The translations under genes were made by a program, and so were the position numbers. From contig NZ_JANQOM010000038.1 of the NCBI RefSeq assembly GCF_028289625.1, positions 1 to 64,000 on the forward strand: a DNA stretch of 64,000 nucleotides. Reading direction: 5' to 3'. The notes below the pieces were generated by a model. That model worked only from the letters and a program-made list of their open reading frames with translations, was not told where the DNA came from and did no database searches. Positions 26,068 through 34,391 of this stretch are shown one piece after another; the stretch's first letter is position 1, and each line of letters begins with the position of its first letter. The stretch comes from Winogradskyella sp. (lineage in GTDB: Bacteria > Bacteroidota > Bacteroidia > Flavobacteriales > Flavobacteriaceae).

Positions 26068-26988
26068 ATGACAATGAAACACATCACACGTTTTAAAAAA
26101 GTAGGAGACTACCATAAAATAGCACAATTGCCTGCACCTGAGCATCCCTTAATCAGCTTGGTGGATTATTCTAAAGTGCGCTATCCAGATAACGTTAGTG
26201 AGATGATATGGACGCAAGATTACTATACCATTGGTCTGAAGCGCAATATTCCCTATAAATTTTTCTATGGACAGCAGGAATACGATTTCGATGAAGGCGT
26301 AATGACCTTTATTGCGCCCAATCAAGTATTGAGTGTTGGTAGTAACCCTAATGTTGGGCATACACCATCAGGCTGGTTGTTATTGATTCACCCAGATTTT
26401 ATGTGGAATACCAGTTTAGCTGAAAAAATGCAACGCTATGAGTTTTTTGGCTATGCCATTAATGAAGCCTTGTTCCTCTCTGAAAAAGAGGAAACCATGA
26501 TGGGAGATTTGCTTCAAAATATTCAGCGCGAATACCAATCGAACATCGATAAGTTCAGCCAAAATATCATCATTTCACAAATTGAACTTTTACTCAATTA
26601 TGCCGAACGGTTTTACGAACGCCAGTTCATCACCAGACAAATTGTTAACCATAAAATACTGGATGGTTTAGAAACTTTGCTTAAAGACTATTTTAAAGCC
26701 GATTCCCTTATTGAAAAAGGCTTACCAACAGTACAATGGGTAGCGGACCACTTGAATCTATCTCCTAACTATTTGAGCAGTATGCTAAAGTCCTTAACTG
26801 GTATGAGCACGCAGCAGCACATTCATCAAAAACTCATTGAAAAAGCCAAAACACAACTATCGGCTACCAATTTATCCATTAGTGAAATTGCCTATAATCT
26901 TGGCTTTGAGCAACCTGCATCCTTCACCAAATTATTTAAGAGTAAAACGGAGATGTCTCCCTTGGAATTTAGAAAAACATTTAACTGA
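26068..26988 (+). CDS. AraC family transcriptional regulator
   Basis: 306 residues from ATG 26068; ATG 26074 (KHITRFKKVGDYHKIAQ) is equally plausible. The track start at 25885 lies inside the SDR gene and is rejected. The N-terminal half is a cupin-like sensor (DFDEGVMTFIAPNQVLSVG). The C-terminal 100 residues contain both AraC helix-turn-helix units: VQWVADHLNLSPNYLSSMLK and ISEIAYNLGFEQPASFTKLFK, then MSPLEFRK. It probably regulates the SDR gene and the lipoprotein through the direct repeats at 25104 and 24373 (inference from position and 21-bp spacing). The ligand is unknown. Confidence 0.92.
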   Translation: MTMKHITRFKKVGDYHKIAQLPAPEHPLISLVDYSKVRYPDNVSEMIWTQDYYTIGLKRNIPYKFFYGQQEYDFDEGVMTFIAPNQVLSVGSNPNVGHTPSGWLLLIHPDFMWNTSLAEKMQRYEFFGYAINEALFLSEKEETMMGDLLQNIQREYQSNIDKFSQNIIISQIELLLNYAERFYERQFITRQIVNHKILDGLETLLKDYFKADSLIEKGLPTVQWVADHLNLSPNYLSSMLKSLTGMSTQQHIHQKLIEKAKTQLSATNLSISEIAYNLGFEQPASFTKLFKSKTEMSPLEFRKTFN

Positions 26989-27029
26989 AAGTTTGCAGAT
27001 AAAAATTATCTTTATGGTATAATTGATTA

Positions 27030-28214
27030 ATGCTCATGAATCCATCGGCTAGCGGCTGGATAAAAAAACTACTCCTAGAGGTTTCTGAAACATCTTGTGC
27101 TCAGATGGAAACTTCGCAGTTTTATAATAGACTTAAGCAAACCGGATTCATCTATGGTAGCAATGTGAGCGTGGTGCTCGATATTGCAAAACCTTTTGAG
27201 TTTACAGATGAAGAACGCTGTAAAATCAACTTGTTGGTCACCTACTATTTTATTCACGAAAAGAGGAAGTGCCAAGAAAGCTTTACCGACAGCCTTATTA
27301 GATTTTATAAAGCGACAAGCACTAAAAGACGTTCCTTTTTTGATGAGTTATTTGGCGATAAGTCATCGGATAGTCTGTTGGAAAAAATGATTCACAAGCG
27401 CATTAATATCGACGATAATTTTATCACCAAAACCTTTAACTACTTTTTGATTAATGCCTTATTGTTTGTAGATGTTTTGGGCTATCAGCGCTTTTTAAAA
27501 GATGAAACCAACGTTAGGGCTTATGTGAATAATTTGGAATCGGCCTTAGAAACCATCATCTTTTCTGCTATAGATGCGAAATCCAAAAAAACCGAATATG
27601 ACAACAATCTTATACGCTTATTTAAAGAATCGGTACGCCATAAAAATTCTGAATTACCATCTTACAACGATGCGATTACTTTTATTACCGAACCGTTAGA
27701 AAAGCTATACCTTATTGATTTGGTGTGTATGGCTTCTTGGAGCGACAAAGTGATTGACAAAGAAGAGCGTGAGTTTTTAAATCGCTTAAAGACCGATCTG
27801 GATTTACAGAATAACGACATTACAAAATCCGTCGATGATATCAATCGCTTTTATGCAAAGTATAAGGATGATGTGGCATTTTTGCGTTCTAAGAACTTAG
27901 CTCAAAGTTTTTATGACAATAGCAGTAAGGTGGTCTCCAAATTAATTAAGCGCAACAGCAAACGATTGATTAAAGAGCTCTCAGAAAGTAAGGAAGCCAT
28001 GTGGCTCTTAGCACAATCGACTCAACGGAATTTAACTGACGAGGAACAGAAAAAAATTCAATCGCAACTCATAGATATATTCAAATCCATTCCAAGTTTA
28101 GCCATTTTTATGTTGCCTGGAGGAATGATTTTACTGCCGCTTTTCGTAAAATTCATTCCAAAATTATTGCCTTCGGCTTTTGATGATAATAGGATAGAAA
28201 ACGATAAGGTGTAA
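27030..28214 (+). CDS. LETM1-related protein
   Basis: 394 residues (ATG 27036 is an alternative start). The chain is alpha-helical and polar. Near residues 230-270 it has an acidic helix pair resembling TerB-like domains (LVCMASWSDKVIDKEEREFLNRLK). The last 60 residues, IFKSIPSLAIFMLPGGMILLPLFVKFIPKLLPSAF, match the LETM1 signature, a single membrane segment with proline kink known from the mitochondrial cation exchanger. Bacteroidota homologues are named LETM1-related biofilm-associated protein; no transport has been shown as far as I know. Single gene, flanked by AraC and a repeat element. Confidence 0.75.
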   Translation: MLMNPSASGWIKKLLLEVSETSCAQMETSQFYNRLKQTGFIYGSNVSVVLDIAKPFEFTDEERCKINLLVTYYFIHEKRKCQESFTDSLIRFYKATSTKRRSFFDELFGDKSSDSLLEKMIHKRINIDDNFITKTFNYFLINALLFVDVLGYQRFLKDETNVRAYVNNLESALETIIFSAIDAKSKKTEYDNNLIRLFKESVRHKNSELPSYNDAITFITEPLEKLYLIDLVCMASWSDKVIDKEEREFLNRLKTDLDLQNNDITKSVDDINRFYAKYKDDVAFLRSKNLAQSFYDNSSKVVSKLIKRNSKRLIKELSESKEAMWLLAQSTQRNLTDEEQKKIQSQLIDIFKSIPSLAIFMLPGGMILLPLFVKFIPKLLPSAFDDNRIENDKV

Positions 28215-28239
28215 TTAATTATACCTTTTGACAAACGAA

Positions 28240-28418
28240 GTCATGTCGAACACTTCGACTGTCGTCCGCCGTAAAAGATCCTGAAAGGCGCGACGCTCAG
28301 TGCAGGCCGTGAGACATCACATCAACAGCAAAAAATAGAATTGGTTTGATTTAACGCCACTGCGCCTAAAGATTTCTCAATCGTCCTGATAGCTATCGGG
28401 ACTCATTTCGAAATGACA
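28240..28418. repeat. MITE/REP-like dispersed element, copy B
   Basis: 179 bp between GTCATGTCGAACAC and TTCGAAATGACA; the ends form an inverted repeat (GTCATnTCGAA). It has the same internal landmarks as copy A: GATCCTGAAAGGCGCGACGCTCAGTGCAG-like, GAGACATCACATC, ATTTCTCAATCG. Near the right end it carries the TGATAGCTATCGGGA palindrome that copy A lacks. It fills most of the 291-nt gap between the LETM1-related and J-domain genes. Confidence 0.8.
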
Positions 28419-28505
28419 ATTAGAATATAGTCCTATTCTGAATAAAAAAATGGCAAACTGTAACATTTAGGCCAAATTGATTACACATAGATATAATATT
28501 TAGTC

Positions 28506-28931
28506 ATGATTACTAATTACTACATGTTGCTTAATATCGACCAATCCGCCAATTTAGAAACTATTAAAAAAGCCTTTAGAAAAGAAATTGCAATGTATCA
28601 TCCCGATAATAACGCTTCGCCTGAGGCAAGAGAAAAATTTGAACAACTCGTGGAAGCCTTCGACATTTTATCTAATGAAGATAAACGTCGTGAGTATGAT
28701 ACAATTCTAAATCATGAAGCTACTAATAAGCCCGTAATCATAGAACAAAAACAGGAGTATGAAGACTGGCAAAAAGAGGCCAAAAAGAAATCTAAAAAAT
28801 ACGAAGGTATTGGCTTAGAAGAACTCTTACTTCTCGATATTTTTGTTTTGAATGGTGACTTCCTAGATGGTTTATTCGCAGGAACTGATCAACTTTTTGA
28901 TGGTATAGGTGATATCTTTGATTTATTCTAA
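28506..28931 (+). CDS. Orphan J-domain (DnaJ-like) protein
   Basis: 141 residues. The J-domain fills residues 1-65, with helix II basic (IKKAFRKEIAMYHPDNN) and the essential HPD tripeptide. There is no Gly/Phe region, zinc finger or DnaJ C-terminal domain. A charged linker (QKEAKKKSKKY) is followed by a hydrophobic, acidic tail (GLEELLLLDIFVLNGDFLDGLF). It should stimulate a DnaK and recruit it to a special client. The end overlaps by 9 nt the end of the convergent LytTR gene. Confidence 0.85.
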   Translation: MITNYYMLLNIDQSANLETIKKAFRKEIAMYHPDNNASPEAREKFEQLVEAFDILSNEDKRREYDTILNHEATNKPVIIEQKQEYEDWQKEAKKKSKKYEGIGLEELLLLDIFVLNGDFLDGLFAGTDQLFDGIGDIFDLF

Positions 28932-29678
28932 CCAGTTCTTAAAATCTTTTACACGTTCTCTGGCTACAATAACGTCTTGTTCGTTATAATGGTTTAGTTT
29001 AATTTGAAGCCTTGAATTGGTATAGCTGATAATATCCTTTATAGCATTGATATTCACATAAAACTTTCGGCTAATTCTGTAAAACATATGTGGCTCGAGC
29101 TCATCCTCAAGCTGATCTAAGGTCATATCCAAAAGATAATTACGACCTCCATTTGTATGAGCGTAAGTTCCTTTATTCTCGCTATATATACATTCAATCT
29201 CTTCGACATTTATTAACTTAATGTGTTGACCTACCTTTACCGAAAAACGCTTTTTGTATTCGCGCTCAATTGGGTTGACCAGTAGCTTTTTTATGTCATT
29301 AAAGTCTAAAGTAACTGATTTCTGTTGTTGTGTAGTGCCTTTATATTGATTAATTGCTGTTTTGAGCTCGTCCTCATCAATAGGCTTCAATAAATAATCT
29401 ATACTATTAAGTTTAAAAGCCTGCAAGGCATATTCATCATAAGCGGTCGTAAAGATTACAGCTGAATTGATTTCTATAGCTTCAAAAATCTCAAAAGACA
29501 GACCATCACTCAATTGAATATCCAAAAAAATTAAATCGGGATGTTCATTGGTTTGAAACCATGCTATGGATTCTTCGACGGAATGTAGTAGCGTTTCCGC
29601 CTCAACATCAAAGGATTTTAACATACGCTGTAAACGTCGTGCTGATGGTTTTTCGTCTTCTATTATGATTACCTTCAT
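28923..29678 (-). CDS. LytTR-type response regulator
   Basis: 251 residues. The receiver domain (1-120) has acidic IIEDEK, phospho-acceptor Asp53 in IFLDIQLSDG, Thr in FTTAY and Lys98 in LLKPID. The LytTR DNA-binding domain (about 145-250) has HIKLINVEEIECIYSENKGTYAHT and FYRISRKFYVNINAI. It is the partner of the LytS-type kinase at 31892-33247 and the last gene of the eight-gene minus-strand operon. LytTR proteins bind pairs of about 9-bp direct repeats about 21 bp apart; such a pair lies upstream of this operon (34434-34472), suggesting autoregulation. Confidence 0.95.
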   Translation of the reverse strand: MKVIIIEDEKPSARRLQRMLKSFDVEAETLLHSVEESIAWFQTNEHPDLIFLDIQLSDGLSFEIFEAIEINSAVIFTTAYDEYALQAFKLNSIDYLLKPIDEDELKTAINQYKGTTQQQKSVTLDFNDIKKLLVNPIEREYKKRFSVKVGQHIKLINVEEIECIYSENKGTYAHTNGGRNYLLDMTLDQLEDELEPHMFYRISRKFYVNINAIKDIISYTNSRLQIKLNHYNEQDVIVARERVKDFKNWLE

Positions 29679-29703
29679 AGTTTAATTTTAAGCTTTTAAT
29701 TGA

Positions 29704-30027
29704 TTATTTCCAGAGTTTGATTTCAATTTTAGATTCCTTATCAATAAACTCGTCTATTTTTTTGTCCTCCCAAGTTTTTTTGAAAAGAGATCGTCTGCGA
29801 TACACATCAATGCCATGAATAATTATAAAAACCGTCCAAGTTCCTAAAATACTTAGATTTAATGCTGTAATGGTACTTTTATAAGGTCCTTCTTCTAGGA
29901 TATAAAAGTTAAGTGAAATAAGACCAACAACTAGTATATAACCCGCTAAATGGATATAAAATAGCCTAGTTCTTCTGAGTATGCGTTGAGTCTTAAGATA
30001 CTTTTCTTGTTTTGAAATGGTTTTCAT
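29704..30027 (-). CDS. 2TM domain protein
   Basis: 107 residues. A basic N-terminus (KYLKTQRILRRTRLFYIHLAGY) leads into two transmembrane helices and a charged C-terminus (WEDKKIDEFIDKESK). This is the 2TM domain layout, the most diverged of the four in this operon: the usual RAKxKVExxxGFY has become QRILRRTRLFY. Both ends are expected to be cytoplasmic. Known instances are linked to LytS/LytTR systems, with unknown mechanism. It sits between the amidohydrolase (4 nt) and the response regulator (25 nt). Confidence 0.8.
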   Translation of the reverse strand: MKTISKQEKYLKTQRILRRTRLFYIHLAGYILVVGLISLNFYILEEGPYKSTITALNLSILGTWTVFIIIHGIDVYRRRSLFKKTWEDKKIDEFIDKESKIEIKLWK

Positions 30028-30031
30028 TAGT

Positions 30032-31168
30032 TTAGAGTTTTACACGTTTCCCTTCTTTCCAAACGATTTTGGTGTTAGAGATAGCATTAATGTTTTGTGT
30101 AACATCACCATCAACCAAGATTAAATCAGCAATATAACCCGGCTTTATAAAACCTGTTTTTTCTAAAGCAAAGGCCTGCGCAATATTGCTCGTTCCAGCT
30201 TTTAAGACCTCAATATTTGAAAGTCCCGATGCCTTTAAAAGTTCTAATTCCTTATATAAATCCGTGCCATAATTGATGCCTACATTTGGTGGATCTGTTC
30301 CTGCTAAAATAGGCACACCAGCTTCATAGAGCTTTTTAAGCTCAGATAATAATTGTGCTTTGGTTAAGAAACTACTGGCTCTTTCGCCTATACTTTCAAA
30401 AGCTTTGAGTGTTGTAAGCAAAGTCGGAATCACAAAAAAATCTTTTTCCTTAGAAAGCGTATTGAGTGCTGCTTTATCCAATTCTTTATCTCTCCATAGA
30501 TGTACCAATCCATCAGCATTCTTATTTAAAACACTGACTGCATCTTCTAATCGACTAACATGAACAACCGCTATTTTTTTAGCCTTATGCGCTTCTTTAA
30601 TGAGTTCTGAAACCGTTTCTATTGACAATGTATTTCTCCAAGGCTCCACGATGATTTTTATATGGTCTACATTGGCCTTTACTCGACCCTCAATGAATTT
30701 CTTAGCATCTTCGGGCTTGGTGAGTGTAGGCACCGGGAAACCATATTGTGTGCCGTGACCATCAGGAGCCGTTGCAGCATATCCTGATACATAATATCTC
30801 GCAAAGTTAGTAGAGTCCTTAAGTTGCCTCATCATGGTTTGATAGGGTTCTAGACCATGCATGTCCATGACGTTCAAAACTCCTGCTTGCGCAGCTTCGG
30901 TTAAGGATTGTGGTGTCCAAGCATGTACATGAGCATTAGATAATGCTGGTAATAAAGTTTTGCCTTTGCCATTAATTACTTCATCATTATTCAAGGCTTT
31001 TATCGTTTTCGAAACTTCTGTAATAATACCATCTTCAACCTTAACAGAAGTAGAAGCTATGACGGACTCCCCATCAAATACTTTTACATTTTTAATGATA
31101 AAACTGTTTTGGGCATTTCCAATGAACATGCATACGATAAAGGCCAAAACTATGTTGGTTCTATACAT
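30032..31168 (-). CDS. Exported amidohydrolase family protein
   Basis: 378 residues with a signal peptide (IVLAFIVCMFIGNAQN). The metal-dependent TIM-barrel amidohydrolase pattern is visible: GKGKTLLPALSNAHVHAW (HxH), DHIKIIVEPW (bridging Lys position), IAVVHVSRLEDA (His), LVHLWRD (His), LAGTDPPNVG (Asp) and the small beta-sandwich closing with GYIADLILVDGDV. It hydrolyses an amide or cyclic amide such as a dipeptide or hydantoin; the substrate is unknown. Its place inside a two-component/2TM operon is unusual and suggests a regulated periplasmic hydrolase. Confidence 0.88.
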   Translation of the reverse strand: MYRTNIVLAFIVCMFIGNAQNSFIIKNVKVFDGESVIASTSVKVEDGIITEVSKTIKALNNDEVINGKGKTLLPALSNAHVHAWTPQSLTEAAQAGVLNVMDMHGLEPYQTMMRQLKDSTNFARYYVSGYAATAPDGHGTQYGFPVPTLTKPEDAKKFIEGRVKANVDHIKIIVEPWRNTLSIETVSELIKEAHKAKKIAVVHVSRLEDAVSVLNKNADGLVHLWRDKELDKAALNTLSKEKDFFVIPTLLTTLKAFESIGERASSFLTKAQLLSELKKLYEAGVPILAGTDPPNVGINYGTDLYKELELLKASGLSNIEVLKAGTSNIAQAFALEKTGFIKPGYIADLILVDGDVTQNINAISNTKIVWKEGKRVKL

Positions 31169-31214
31169 AATTAGAATTTTGGATATTTAAAAACACTGCA
31201 ACTAGGTATTCGAA

Positions 31215-31559
31215 CTATTCCCAGTTACGTTCTTCCTTGTCCATAAACTCCTTAATCTTTCGTTTCTCCCAGTTTTCGCCGAAAAAGAAATCCGGCCCAA
31301 AAACACCAATAAAATGAAAGAGTAATCCAATGCCCCAAAATGCCGCTGTGGCATAAGGTCCGAAACCAGAAAATCCATTGCCAGAGTTAAAGCCAATCAA
31401 TAAAATTAAAAAGACGTTTACTACCAAATACACCGCAAAGTGCCAGTAAAAGCCAACAATTGAATCTACCTTCTTTTTAGCACGCATGTATGCTTCTTCT
31501 TTTCTAAAATCTGAAACCTCATCCTTATTCTTATAAGGTTCTATACTATACTTTTCCAT
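31215..31559 (-). CDS. 2TM domain protein
   Basis: 114 residues, a textbook 2TM domain: EEAYMRAKKKVDSIVGFYWHFAVYLVVN, helix 1, a short loop with NGFSGFGPYATAA, helix 2 (FWGIGLLFHFIGVFG) and the cytoplasmic end WEKRKIKEFMDKEE. It starts 2 nt after the preceding 2TM gene stop, so the two are surely co-translated. The conserved aromatic/basic ends on both sides suggest interaction with kinase or membrane lipids (inference). Confidence 0.85.
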   Translation of the reverse strand: MEKYSIEPYKNKDEVSDFRKEEAYMRAKKKVDSIVGFYWHFAVYLVVNVFLILLIGFNSGNGFSGFGPYATAAFWGIGLLFHFIGVFGPDFFFGENWEKRKIKEFMDKEERNWE

Positions 31560-31561
31560 GA

Positions 31562-31879
31562 TTATTTTAATTTTTTATCGTTCGACAATTCTTTATTCAT
31601 TAACGCTTCTATTTTGCGCTCTTCCCAAGCTCCTCCAAATTTAAAGGACAGGAAATGTAATATGAGAAAGATGCCCCAAATGACCCAGACGCTCAAAACA
31701 TTAATGCTTATCAACTCATTGGTAAAACTTTCCCAACTGTCTAAATCATTCCATACTTTAAGCAAAGTTATGAACACATTCACCAGCACATATATTATAA
31801 GATGCGTGTAAAAACCTCGCTCTTTTTCGACCTTATTTTTGGCCCTGATATAACTTAAATTAGAATTTTGATTTTTCAT
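31562..31879 (-). CDS. 2TM domain protein
   Basis: 105 residues with the same pattern: LSYIRAKNKVEKERGFYTHLIIYVLVN, a loop with a negatively charged WNDLDSWESF, helix 2 (VWVIWGIFLILHFLSF) and WEERKIEALMNKE. It lies 12 nt downstream of the kinase-2TM fusion and closely resembles the domain fused there, so it looks like a local duplicate. Function unknown. Confidence 0.85.
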   Translation of the reverse strand: MKNQNSNLSYIRAKNKVEKERGFYTHLIIYVLVNVFITLLKVWNDLDSWESFTNELISINVLSVWVIWGIFLILHFLSFKFGGAWEERKIEALMNKELSNDKKLK

Positions 31880-31891
31880 AATTTCTAGGTC

Positions 31892-33247
31892 TTAGTTCCA
31901 ACGATTTTTTTCCTCTTCCTTACGCATGTACTCTTCAATTTTGCGTTCTTCCCACTTAGCCCCTAATGCACCGTTATCGACATAAACTCTATAGGCCTGA
32001 AAAACTAAGCCAATTCCCCAACCAAATATTGGGAACCAGAACCATTGAATGGTATGGCTTGTAAATCTGTACCAGATAAAGATTAAAAATGGGATAACAA
32101 AGACATAAGCAATTAAACTATAATAAAATGCTTTAAGTTCTTCCACACGGTTACGTGCCCTAACATAATCGTCATTAAGACGGTCTTGTGATTTTTGTGT
32201 TGTTCTCATGATTGCTATTTGTTTTGTGAGCATAGGAATTGCAACTGCAAAATCCGTATCTCGTTGATTGATGTAAACTTTTCGTTCCGTTAGTAATTTG
32301 TAGCGTTGCTTAATATTCTCTAATCCTACACCACTACCCTTTTTTACGATTTGTTTTGGTTGAAGATTGTTCATCACTACCAGATGATTTCCATCTTCGT
32401 ATATCTTAATGTGCAGCGGCCTACTCGACGTTACCATATTGTGCTTTACTGCATTTTCTAAAAGCAATTGTAAGGACAAGGGCACTACTTTACTTTCAGG
32501 ATTTGATGCTTTATCAGGAATTTCAAAAATGATACTGTCTTCAAAACGCATTTTTAAAAGTGACATATAGGTCCTTGCAAAGTTGAGTTCTTCATCTATG
32601 GTGACCAGTTCCTTATTTTTCTGTTCTAATACATAGCGATAGACCTTAGATAAAGCCGTAGTAAATTTTTGTGCACTTTCTGGATTCTCTTCTATTAAAC
32701 TGGTCAATACATTTAAACTATTAAACAGAAAATGTGGATCTAACTGATTCTTTAAAGCATCGAACTTAGCACTTGCCGCACCTGCTATGACTTTTTGTTC
32801 TTTGACCTTATTTTTCTGATAACGGTTATAGAAATAGGCTATATAAAATATACTTAATATGCTAAGGGTGATCCATAACCCGAAAGAATATCCCTGCCAG
32901 CTATCATTTTGAAGAAATGTTTGAACAGACTGGCCATACATAAAGACTAAAACTATAAACCTTAAAAAGAATATTGTAGTCAAAGTAATCATTGTTGCAC
33001 CAGCGACACCATAGACTATACGTTTTACTACATCATAACTTCTAAATTTTAATCGTTTTATAAAACGAAAATAAAGCATGTTTACAGAACTTAGTACAAA
33101 GGTATATAACTGCGTTATACCAAAATCAATTAAGTATAAGTTGGTGTTTTCATATCTAATTTCATCTCCTACCAAAAAATACCTGATTGCATAGATTACG
33201 CAACCTATAATAAAAACTACAACTAGATTCTTAACTGACTTTATCAT
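31892..33247 (-). CDS. LytS-type sensor histidine kinase fused to a C-terminal 2TM domain
   Basis: 451 residues. Four N-terminal transmembrane helices (residues 5-150) precede a HisKA_7TM-like histidine box LDPHFLFNSLNVL (His172) and the ATP site with LQLLLENAVKHN and GSGVGLENIKQRY. The kinase normally ends about residue 340 (FAVAIPML). Here the frame continues through a Met (347) into a full 2TM domain (DDYVRARNRVEELKAFYYSLIAY, helices, WEERKIEEYMRKEEE). The internal ATG at 32209 would give a free 105-residue 2TM protein. It phosphorylates the LytTR regulator at 28923-29678. No ligand-binding domain is visible. Confidence 0.93.
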   Translation of the reverse strand: MIKSVKNLVVVFIIGCVIYAIRYFLVGDEIRYENTNLYLIDFGITQLYTFVLSSVNMLYFRFIKRLKFRSYDVVKRIVYGVAGATMITLTTIFFLRFIVLVFMYGQSVQTFLQNDSWQGYSFGLWITLSILSIFYIAYFYNRYQKNKVKEQKVIAGAASAKFDALKNQLDPHFLFNSLNVLTSLIEENPESAQKFTTALSKVYRYVLEQKNKELVTIDEELNFARTYMSLLKMRFEDSIIFEIPDKASNPESKVVPLSLQLLLENAVKHNMVTSSRPLHIKIYEDGNHLVVMNNLQPKQIVKKGSGVGLENIKQRYKLLTERKVYINQRDTDFAVAIPMLTKQIAIMRTTQKSQDRLNDDYVRARNRVEELKAFYYSLIAYVFVIPFLIFIWYRFTSHTIQWFWFPIFGWGIGLVFQAYRVYVDNGALGAKWEERKIEEYMRKEEEKNRWN

Positions 33248-33265
33248 TTTATGTATTCTAAATGT

Positions 33266-33937
33266 TTAAGATTTACAATCTTTAACCACTTGCTCTGCAC
33301 GTTCTTTTCCCCAATTAGGATGAAAGTCACTCTCTGGTTTAAAGTTATCAAAAAGTTCAATGGCGGCTTCCATTTGTTTGCAGTAAGGCGCCATATCCTG
33401 TCCAAAAAATTTAGCACTTCCCATACCCCATTCCGCTTTACCAAAAGCAACTCTTGGGTTGTTAGGATCTATTTTATAGGCCTTGGCATAAGTTTCAGTG
33501 ACTTTTGCAGAATACTTCATTCCATATTTCATGCCATCAAAGGCCACCCAATTGGTATAAACCTGTGCTTGTATGACTAAAAGCTCCGCATTATCTTCAC
33601 TTTTAATCATGGCTATATCTAGATGTTCCTGTGCTTTTTCCAGTTGGGCTTTTAAAACGGCTTCGTCTTTTACATTCCAACTTTTTAAGCTGTTTATCTG
33701 TGCAATGTAATAGTTAGGCAACCACTCATCGGCTTCAGCTTTTGCAATACGCTCAAACATATTTTCAGCCTCATCCAATTTATCGGCTTCCCAAAGATCA
33801 AAGGCTTTTTGCATTCCTTTTTCAAAATTGGTTTGTGCCGCTGTTACACCAGTAATTACTAATAAAGCAAAAATTAATAAATTTTTACTGATGTGACATC
33901 TATTTATCTTTTTGTATTCGCGAATCTTCGATTTCAT
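33266..33937 (-). CDS. Exported helical-repeat (TPR-like) protein
   Basis: 223 residues with a long basic n-region and a signal peptide ending LLVITGVTAAQ. The mature part has TPR-like helices (KAFDLWEADKLDEAENMFERIAKAE, LEKAQEHLDIAMIKS, ETYAKAYKIDPNNPRVAFGKA). It ends FHPNWGKERAEQVVKDC. It is likely periplasmic and could feed a signal to the kinase encoded 18 nt downstream, but that is inference from gene order only. Confidence 0.75.
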   Translation of the reverse strand: MKSKIREYKKINRCHISKNLLIFALLVITGVTAAQTNFEKGMQKAFDLWEADKLDEAENMFERIAKAEADEWLPNYYIAQINSLKSWNVKDEAVLKAQLEKAQEHLDIAMIKSEDNAELLVIQAQVYTNWVAFDGMKYGMKYSAKVTETYAKAYKIDPNNPRVAFGKAEWGMGSAKFFGQDMAPYCKQMEAAIELFDNFKPESDFHPNWGKERAEQVVKDCKS

Positions 33938-33948
33938 TTGTTGTTATA

Positions 33949-34371
33949 TTAAAGTGTTATTGTTATTGTCGTATCTGATTTTAATTCGAATTTGGCATCT
34001 TTCCATTTTGGTGGCCCCATAAAGCCTTTAGCGTTATTAGAACAAGCATAGTCCTCTTTTGGGATACCCAAAAAATTACTATCCATTTTTCCGTTGTCAT
34101 TTTCATCATGAAAAGTGGAAACCGCATAAGTGCCTTCAGATAAATTTTCAAAGGTAACCACACAACTATTATTGGTTATTTCGGTCTTGACCCCTTTGTA
34201 AGAACTATCCAAAAAATCTGAAGCCTTATTATATACAGCAATAAACATCTTACCATCGTTGCTCTCGGCATCTTCAACTTTAACCGTTAAGCTGTAAGAC
34301 TCCTGAGCTTTTGAAGTAAGCGTGAATAAGCTTATAATAACTATAACTGCAATCTTTACTAGTGTACCCAT
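33949..34371 (-). CDS. DUF2141 exported protein, first gene of the LytTR operon
   Basis: 140 residues from ATG 34371 (GTLVKIAVIVIISLF, a good signal peptide); the track start at 34407 adds 12 residues from the promoter region and is rejected. The DUF2141 beta-sandwich pattern is seen: GKMFIAVYNKASDFL, VVTFENLSEGTYAVSTFHDENDNGKMDSNFLGIPKEDYACSNNA. It is periplasmic or outer-membrane-associated, role unknown. As leader gene of the operon it would be the first target of the upstream direct-repeat operator. Confidence 0.85.
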   Translation of the reverse strand: MGTLVKIAVIVIISLFTLTSKAQESYSLTVKVEDAESNDGKMFIAVYNKASDFLDSSYKGVKTEITNNSCVVTFENLSEGTYAVSTFHDENDNGKMDSNFLGIPKEDYACSNNAKGFMGPPKWKDAKFELKSDTTITITL

Positions 34372-34391
34372 AATGTTTTGTTTTGTTAGTA

